Source: Acidimicrobiia bacterium
GTDB lineage: Bacteria > Actinomycetota > Acidimicrobiia > IMCC26256 > JAENVU01
Direction: 5' to 3'
DNA: 8,896 bases
Assembly (NCBI GenBank): GCA_016650415.1
Contig: JAENVU010000047.1
Span: forward strand, 1 to 8,896
Shown: in pieces, positions 5,496 to 8,896 of the stretch
How the letters are laid out: every line of letters starts with the position of its first letter
How positions within the stretch are numbered: the stretch's first letter is position 1
Notes under the pieces: model-generated
Databases searched by the model: none
Told to the model about the DNA's origin: nothing
Seen by the model: the letters and a program-made list of their open reading frames with translations, nothing else
Translations under genes and position numbers: made by a program

Positions 5496-7283
5496 ATGAC
5501 TTCCGGCCCCGGTGGCTCGCAACCGCCGGCGCGCCGGCGCCGCCGCCGGGTGATCATTGCCGTCGTCGTCCTGGTGGCGCTGGGCTGGACCGCCGCGGCC
5601 GGGTACCAGCTGATTCAGGCCAAGAATCACGCGCAGGCCGGGCTGGATCAGCTCGAAACCGCCCAAGACGGTCTCGATCCGGCGGCCTTGATCCGGGGCC
5701 AGGGACTCCCGGCCATGCGTTCGGCGCGCGGTGAGTTCCATCAGGCGGCCGATGCTGCAGATTCCGCGCTGCTCGTCCCGTTCCAGGTGTTGCCCTACGT
5801 CGGTCGCCAGGTGCGGTCGGTCAAGGCACTGACCTCGGGCGCGTCGACGGTCGTCGACGTGGTTGTGACCGCGATGGAACGATCGACGAAGGAACTCGCG
5901 GCGAAGACCACTTCGGGCGCCGACCGCATCGAGCTGCTCGATCGGTTGGGGGTCATCGGACGCGAGGCCGCGAAGGGCTTGTCCACGGTCGGACTCGGAC
6001 CCAACGAGGCGCTGGCCGGTCCGCTCGAGCGCGCCCGGCGCAAGTTCTCCCGTCAGCTCACCAAGGCTCGGCGCGCGACCCACGATGTGGCGGTCGCGAC
6101 CGCAGGCGTCGCGTCGATGCTCACCGGCCCGTCGCACTACCTGTTGCTCGCCGCCAACGAAGGCGAGATGCGTTCCGGTTCGGGGATGCTGCTGTCGGCG
6201 GGAATCCTCAGCACACTCGGCGGCCAGTTCTCCCTGGGGGACATGGTGTCGGTGACCGACCTGGAACTTCCTCCCGGGGCAGTCCCGGCGACGGGTGACT
6301 TCGGTGCGCGGTGGGGCTGGCTCGGCCCGACGGAGGAGTGGCGTTATCTCGCGATGTCGCCCCAGTTCGACGTGACGGGATCGCTGGCCGCGCAGATGTG
6401 GAAGGCCAAGACCGGCGAGGACGTCGACGGAGTGTTCGCGCTCGACGCCGTCGCACTCCACGCCTTGATCAAGGTCTCGGGCCCCGTGATCGTCGACGGC
6501 AAGGTCATCGACGAGGGCAACGTCATCAACGAGATCCTCCTGCAGCAGTACCTCGACACCCCGAGTGCCGCGACCGACCCCGAGAGTGATCTGCCCGCGA
6601 ATCGAGCCCGGCGGGATCGCAACGGAGTGATTGCGCGGGCCATCGTCGATCAACTGGACAAGGCCGGTTGGGACATCGCCGACCTCGTGGACGACCTCCG
6701 GAGCGCGGCCCGGGGCCGGCACGTGCTGTTCTGGTCGTCGAAGCCCGAACAACAGCGCGCCTGGGCCGCGGCCGGCGTGTCCGGCGTGCTCCCGCGCACG
6801 GGCTTCATGGTCTCGGTGGAGAACCGGGGTGGCAACAAGCTCGATCAGTTCCTGCCCGTCGAGACCACGATCACCCATAGGAAGGTCAAGCTGGGAACCC
6901 GGGTCCGCGCCCGGATCACCCTCCGGAATCAGGCGCCCGGCGCGGGCCTGAGTCGATACGTCGAAGGCCCGTACCCATTCTCCAGCTACGCGCCGGGGGA
7001 GTACCGCGGCATTCTGAGCATCAACATCCCGAGCGCCGCTGGAAACGTCTCGCTCGACGGCGTGAGCCGGCTCGTGGCCGCCGGCGCCGATGGTTCCAGC
7101 CAGGTCATCGCCGGCGACGTGGGGCTCCTCCGAGGCGAATCGAAGACCTACACGGTCGAGTTCACCGTCCCGGCCGATGTGCGGGGGATGGAGGTCGTGC
7201 CGTCGGCTCGCTTCCCGGCGATCCACTACTCGGCGGGCAGCCACACCTGGGATGACGATGGCCCGCACTCGATTCGCTGGTGA
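5496..7283 (+). CDS. DUF4012 membrane-anchored protein, probable envelope/exopolysaccharide role
   Basis: A 595-residue protein with a short cytoplasmic N-terminus ending in six consecutive Arg (13-18). One transmembrane helix follows (about 19-40), then a long extracytoplasmic part. Helical, Ala-rich sequence (45-205) precedes the DUF4012 core: LLLAANEGEMRSGSGMLLS (216-234) matches the family's N-x-E-x-R-x-(G/S)-G signature, and later come MSPQFDVTGSLAAQMW (287-302) and DGVFALDAVALHALIKVSGPV (311-331), also typical. The C-terminal 170 residues look beta-rich. DUF4012 has no proven enzymatic role; it occurs in actinobacterial surface-polysaccharide loci, and a sugar transferase lies downstream here. 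ATG 5496 fits a leaderless start. An in-frame GTG at 5475, with GAAGG 7 nt ahead, is the alternative and would add seven residues. Long open frames on the opposite strand are shadows. Confidence 0.88.
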   Translation: MTSGPGGSQPPARRRRRRVIIAVVVLVALGWTAAAGYQLIQAKNHAQAGLDQLETAQDGLDPAALIRGQGLPAMRSARGEFHQAADAADSALLVPFQVLPYVGRQVRSVKALTSGASTVVDVVVTAMERSTKELAAKTTSGADRIELLDRLGVIGREAAKGLSTVGLGPNEALAGPLERARRKFSRQLTKARRATHDVAVATAGVASMLTGPSHYLLLAANEGEMRSGSGMLLSAGILSTLGGQFSLGDMVSVTDLELPPGAVPATGDFGARWGWLGPTEEWRYLAMSPQFDVTGSLAAQMWKAKTGEDVDGVFALDAVALHALIKVSGPVIVDGKVIDEGNVINEILLQQYLDTPSAATDPESDLPANRARRDRNGVIARAIVDQLDKAGWDIADLVDDLRSAARGRHVLFWSSKPEQQRAWAAAGVSGVLPRTGFMVSVENRGGNKLDQFLPVETTITHRKVKLGTRVRARITLRNQAPGAGLSRYVEGPYPFSSYAPGEYRGILSINIPSAAGNVSLDGVSRLVAAGADGSSQVIAGDVGLLRGESKTYTVEFTVPADVRGMEVVPSARFPAIHYSAGSHTWDDDGPHSIRW

Positions 7284-7299
7284 TCACCCGGTTCGGTGA
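7284..7299 (+). terminator. Weak hairpin after the DUF4012 gene
   Basis: TCACC (7284-7288) and GGTGA (7295-7299) can pair across a 6-nt loop immediately after the stop codon. The stem is short and has no U-tract, so at best it is a weak terminator; some read-through into the LPFTG gene is possible. Confidence 0.2.
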
Positions 7300-7335
7300 G
7301 GCTGAATGCCCGGAAAACAAGGCGAATGACCTATT

Positions 7336-7433
7336 CAGGTGTCCGATTTCAGGGGAAATACGGCTTGTACACACTGTGGTCGACCTGTACACTGGTTGAC
7401 CTACCCTCGCACTTTGGGGCAGGGTCCGATTCA
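7336..7433 (+). repeat. Imperfect direct repeats around a promoter (possible operators)
   Basis: CAGGTGTCCGATTTCA at 7336-7351 recurs as CAGGGTCCGATTCA at 7420-7433, differing by two single-base deletions, one copy on each side of the best promoter match. Inside this interval, TGTACAC occurs twice (7366-7372 and 7386-7392), exactly 20 bp apart, each containing the palindrome TGTACA. The spacing of about two helical turns would put both on one DNA face. They could be binding sites for a regulator, which I cannot name. Confidence 0.4.
7365..7393 (+). promoter_or_regulatory. Probable promoter of the LPFTG-protein gene
   Basis: TTGTAC (7365-7370) and TACACT (7388-7393) are separated by 17 nt, a good housekeeping-sigma arrangement with a strong -10 and a half-matching -35. 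Transcription would start near 7400, giving a leader of about 80 nt. The surrounding stretch is noticeably more AT-rich than the flanking genes, as expected for a regulatory region. A second -35-like TTGACC at 7396-7401 has no matching -10. Confidence 0.5.
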
Positions 7434-7438
7434 ACTCA

Positions 7439-7460
7439 CCGTTCCGCAGGCTGCGGACGG
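7439..7460 (+). promoter_or_regulatory. 5' leader hairpin ahead of the LPFTG gene
   Basis: TCCGCA (7443-7448) pairs with TGCGGA (7452-7457) around loop GGC, and the stem extends by CCG/CGG past one bulged T. It ends 8 nt before the Shine-Dalgarno GGAGG (7469-7473). GTCCG at 7424-7428 could instead pair with CGGAC at 7454-7458, so two exclusive folds exist. No known riboswitch class was recognised. Confidence 0.35.
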
Positions 7461-7478
7461 GGTCGCGTGGAGGTCAAT

Positions 7479-7787
7479 GTGAGCAAGCAGCGGAAGAACA
7501 GCGGACGGGCGCTTCGCGTCGCTGCGGCCAGTGGCATCGTGCTGGGCGCGCTGGTACCGGCCGCCGCTGCGTTTGGCGCAGGGACGTACCCGGACGGCGG
7601 CAACACGCAGGTCGACCCGAACACGCAGGTCGACCCGAACACGCAGGTGCAGGCAGCGCAGGCGTCGAAGTCGTCGTCGCTTCCGTTCACCGGTGGTGAC
7701 GTGACCGGTTTGGCACTCATCGGTGTCGGTGCCGTCGGCGTGGGCGCAGTAGTGGTGCGCCAGTCCCGTCGCAAGGCGATCGCCTGA
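7479..7787 (+). CDS. Small secreted LPFTG cell-wall-anchor protein
   Basis: A 102-residue protein built almost only of export and anchoring signals. It has a basic N-terminus (KQRK, then R10), a hydrophobic signal core (about 11-30) with a likely cleavage after A31, and a linker of roughly 36 residues containing NTQV three times separated by DP. The sortase motif LPFTG follows at 68-72, then a hydrophobic helix (about 75-94) and the basic tail RQSRRK. If sortase cuts after T71, only about 40 residues would be linked to the wall. GTG 7479 is chosen because GGAGG (7469-7473) lies 5 nt ahead and the signal peptide begins right after; upstream in-frame sequence is not protein-like. It has its own promoter and a strong terminator, so it is a single-gene unit that may be well expressed. 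No sortase gene is in the window. Ligand or role unknown. Confidence 0.85.
   Translation: MSKQRKNSGRALRVAAASGIVLGALVPAAAAFGAGTYPDGGNTQVDPNTQVDPNTQVQAAQASKSSSLPFTGGDVTGLALIGVGAVGVGAVVVRQSRRKAIA
7602..7648 (+). repeat. 18-bp in-frame coding tandem repeat
   Basis: Two exact 18-bp units (7602-7619 and 7620-7637) are followed by the first 11 bases of a third (7638-7648). Each unit encodes NTQVDP in the extracellular linker of the LPFTG protein. Perfect identity, including third codon positions, suggests recent duplication by slippage. Confidence 0.9.
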
Positions 7788-7811
7788 TCCGACTGCAATC
7801 CAGGAACTGAA

Positions 7812-7844
7812 GAAGACGCGGCCGGCTTTGCCGGCCGCGTCTTC
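7812..7844 (+). terminator. Strong intrinsic hairpin after the LPFTG gene
   Basis: A perfect 15-bp stem (GAAGACGCGGCCGGC and its complement) closes a TTT loop, beginning 25 nt after the stop codon. No U-tract follows, as in many actinobacterial I-shaped terminators. It should isolate the LPFTG transcript from the sugar-transferase gene. Confidence 0.85.
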
Positions 7845-7911
7845 GCGTCCGGCCGCCCCATGACTCGGTTTCCGGGGTCAGGTTCGGCGGCCCGCGTGCC
7901 GAGAACTTCGG

Positions 7912-8598
7912 ATGATGAGCGCGCCACCGATGCCCCTGCGCGCCCCGGAATCGGAAGGGGCGCATCTCAGCTTCGTCGTCCCGCCGCGTGGGATCTACGT
8001 ACGGCTGGGCAAGCCGGCACTGGATCGGGCCGTCGCGGCGATGCTGCTCGTGGCTCTGTCGCCGATCTTGTTGGTCGTGGGCCTCCTCGTACGGATGCGG
8101 ATCGGGAGCCCGGTGCTGTTTCGCCAGCGTCGAGTCGGTCGCGATGGTGAACCATTCGATGTCGTGAAGTTCCGCACGATGGCACCCGACCGTCGGATGG
8201 GGGACCGCCGCGCGAGCCGTCGACTCCGAACGAATGACCGTCGCCGCACGCACAAGAGCGAGGAGGATCCGCGCCATACGCATCTCGGCCGCCAGTTGCG
8301 CAAGTGGAGTCTCGACGAGTTGCCCCAGCTCTGGAATGTGGTGTGCGGTGAGATGAGCCTTGTGGGACCGCGACCGGAGCTGATCGGGATCGTCGATCGG
8401 TACGAGGGCTGGCAGCGCCAGCGTCACCTGGTGAAGCCGGGAATGACCGGCCTGTGGCAGATCTCGCGCCGCGGCGAGGGGATGATGCACCTCTATACCG
8501 ACATCGACCTCGAGTACGTCGCGACCATCGGCCTGCGCACCGACCTGAGAATCCTGCTGCGCACGCTGCCGGCTGCGCTCGCGCGCTCAGGAAGCTGA
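7912..8598 (+). CDS. Polyprenyl-phosphate sugar-1-phosphate transferase (bacterial sugar transferase family)
   Basis: This 228-residue monotopic membrane enzyme likely transfers a sugar-1-phosphate from a nucleotide sugar to undecaprenyl or decaprenyl phosphate at the inner face of the membrane, starting exopolysaccharide or glycan synthesis. The domain begins with KPALDRAVAAMLL and a membrane helix (about 38-62). Then come the FRQRRVGRDG and KFRTM (86-90) motifs, the catalytic D135-E136 in SLDELPQLWNV, GPRPE (152-156), PGMTGLWQI (176-184) and DIDLEYV (197-203). It is the short, PglC-like form without the four-helix N-terminal half of WbaP/WcaJ types. An Arg-rich loop lies at 94-112. ATG 7912, with ATG 7915 next to it, is the only plausible start; there is no obvious Shine-Dalgarno or TANNNT element. 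The sugar cannot be deduced. Confidence 0.92.
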   Translation: MMSAPPMPLRAPESEGAHLSFVVPPRGIYVRLGKPALDRAVAAMLLVALSPILLVVGLLVRMRIGSPVLFRQRRVGRDGEPFDVVKFRTMAPDRRMGDRRASRRLRTNDRRRTHKSEEDPRHTHLGRQLRKWSLDELPQLWNVVCGEMSLVGPRPELIGIVDRYEGWQRQRHLVKPGMTGLWQISRRGEGMMHLYTDIDLEYVATIGLRTDLRILLRTLPAALARSGS

Positions 8599-8607
8599 CG
8601 CAGTTCC
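8590..8607. terminator. Imperfect hairpin at the end of the sugar-transferase gene
   Basis: GGAAGCTG (8590-8597) pairs with CAGTTCC (8601-8607) with one bulged G around loop ACG, overlapping the TGA stop. The stem is only seven pairs and lacks a U-tract. It might serve this gene and the convergent methyltransferase gene, which ends 18 nt further on. Confidence 0.3.
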
Positions 8608-8625
8608 CACGACGGGATTGCTCGG

Positions 8626-8896
8626 TCAGGCCACCCCGCCGGGGGTCTCCGGGGGCATCGTCGCGACCAGCGCGTACTCCTGGGGTCCGAACAACACGTA
8701 GTTGAGGCGTTCCAGCGCGGTGTTGATCTGGGTGACCCATTCGGGGGCATCGGGTCCGGCGTCGATCGGCGCGAGGTGATACCCCTCGGCGGGTGAGTAG
8801 AAGCGGATCTCCACATCGCGAAATCCGGCGCGCTCGGCGAGGAAGGTCAAGAGCGAGGGATGCAGTGGCCACACGTGGGTCGGGTCGAGGATGTAG
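8626..8896 (-). CDS. SAM-dependent methyltransferase, C-terminal fragment
   Basis: An open frame enters from the right edge on the minus strand and ends with TGA at 8626-8628, giving about 89 residues. Its first visible part reads YILDPTHVWPLHP, followed by LLTFLAERAGFRDVEIRFYSP. The D-P-T-H-V-x-P-(L/V)-H-P segment followed by a helix ending in E-x-A-G-F is characteristic of the C-terminal half of class I methyltransferases found in glycan and O-antigen loci. The SAM-binding glycine motif lies outside the window. A GTG at 8874 could be mistaken for a start, but the homology continues upstream of it. Its convergence with a sugar transferase fits a surface-glycan cluster, in which it may methylate a sugar. 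The substrate is unknown. Confidence 0.75.
   Translation of the reverse strand, partial: YILDPTHVWPLHPSLLTFLAERAGFRDVEIRFYSPAEGYHLAPIDAGPDAPEWVTQINTALERLNYVLFGPQEYALVATMPPETPGGVA

Noticed and set aside
5346..7268. A 640-codon open frame on the minus strand opposite the DUF4012 gene
   Set aside because: The composition is Arg/His/Asp-rich with no recognisable motif. It mirrors a well-supported gene, and antisense open frames of this kind are expected in GC-rich coding DNA.
7296..7478. Upstream extension of the LPFTG frame
   Set aside because: It would place about 60 unlikely residues before a classic signal peptide and would bury the promoter and the GGAGG site.
7401..7478. Known riboswitch in the LPFTG leader
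   Set aside because: I looked for cobalamin, c-di-GMP and c-di-AMP consensus elements and saw none; the leader is also short for those classes.
1..8896. CRISPR array, transposon ends, tRNA or phage attachment sites
   Set aside because: No spaced identical repeats, terminal inverted repeats with target duplications, transposase motifs or cloverleaf-forming sequences were recognised. The only tandem repeat is the short coding one at 7602-7648.

Overview
The window is GC-rich, with dense, mostly short-spaced genes and strong G/C bias at third codon positions. Several starts lack a Shine-Dalgarno sequence and instead have a TANNNT element 6-8 nt upstream, as in leaderless actinobacterial genes. 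Together with a thiolase-like protein type 1, a DUF4012 protein and a standalone Fe-S RecB-type nuclease pair, this points to Actinomycetota, perhaps Acidimicrobiia (an inference from gene content, not a database result). No tRNA, rRNA, CRISPR array, insertion sequence or phage gene was seen. No gene-free stretch exceeds 300 bases; the longest, 7284-7478, is a promoter/5'UTR region.

Layout. (a) 1-1247, plus strand: the 3' end of prfA (release factor 1), prmC (the methyltransferase that modifies release factors), and an 81-residue protein of unknown function. (b) 1269-2359: a minus-strand DUF983 zinc-ribbon membrane protein diverging from a plus-strand nitroreductase. (c) 2360-5385, minus strand: a likely three-gene operon read from right to left. 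It encodes a degenerate Fe-S PD-(D/E)XK-like protein, an apparently active Fe-S RecB-type nuclease (ATGA overlap between these two), and a thiolase-like protein type 1 that lacks the thiolase catalytic Cys and His. (d) 5496-8896: a cell-surface or exopolysaccharide neighbourhood. It holds a large DUF4012 membrane protein, a small secreted LPFTG-anchor protein with its own promoter and a strong terminator, a polyprenyl-phosphate sugar-1-phosphate transferase, and the C-terminal end of a SAM methyltransferase on the opposite strand, cut by the window edge.

How the parts may work together. PrmC methylates the release factor encoded just upstream of it. The nuclease pair looks like a DNA-processing heterodimer in which one subunit has lost its active site but both keep an AddB-like 4Fe-4S cysteine pattern. 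The sugar transferase would start a lipid-linked glycan, while the DUF4012 protein, the LPFTG protein and the methyltransferase are plausible envelope or glycan partners. The observations most worth following up are the nuclease pair with one dead partner, the minimal LPFTG protein with its perfect 18-bp coding repeats and complex upstream region, the set of leaderless promoters, and a possible CTG start of prmC overlapping the prfA stop.
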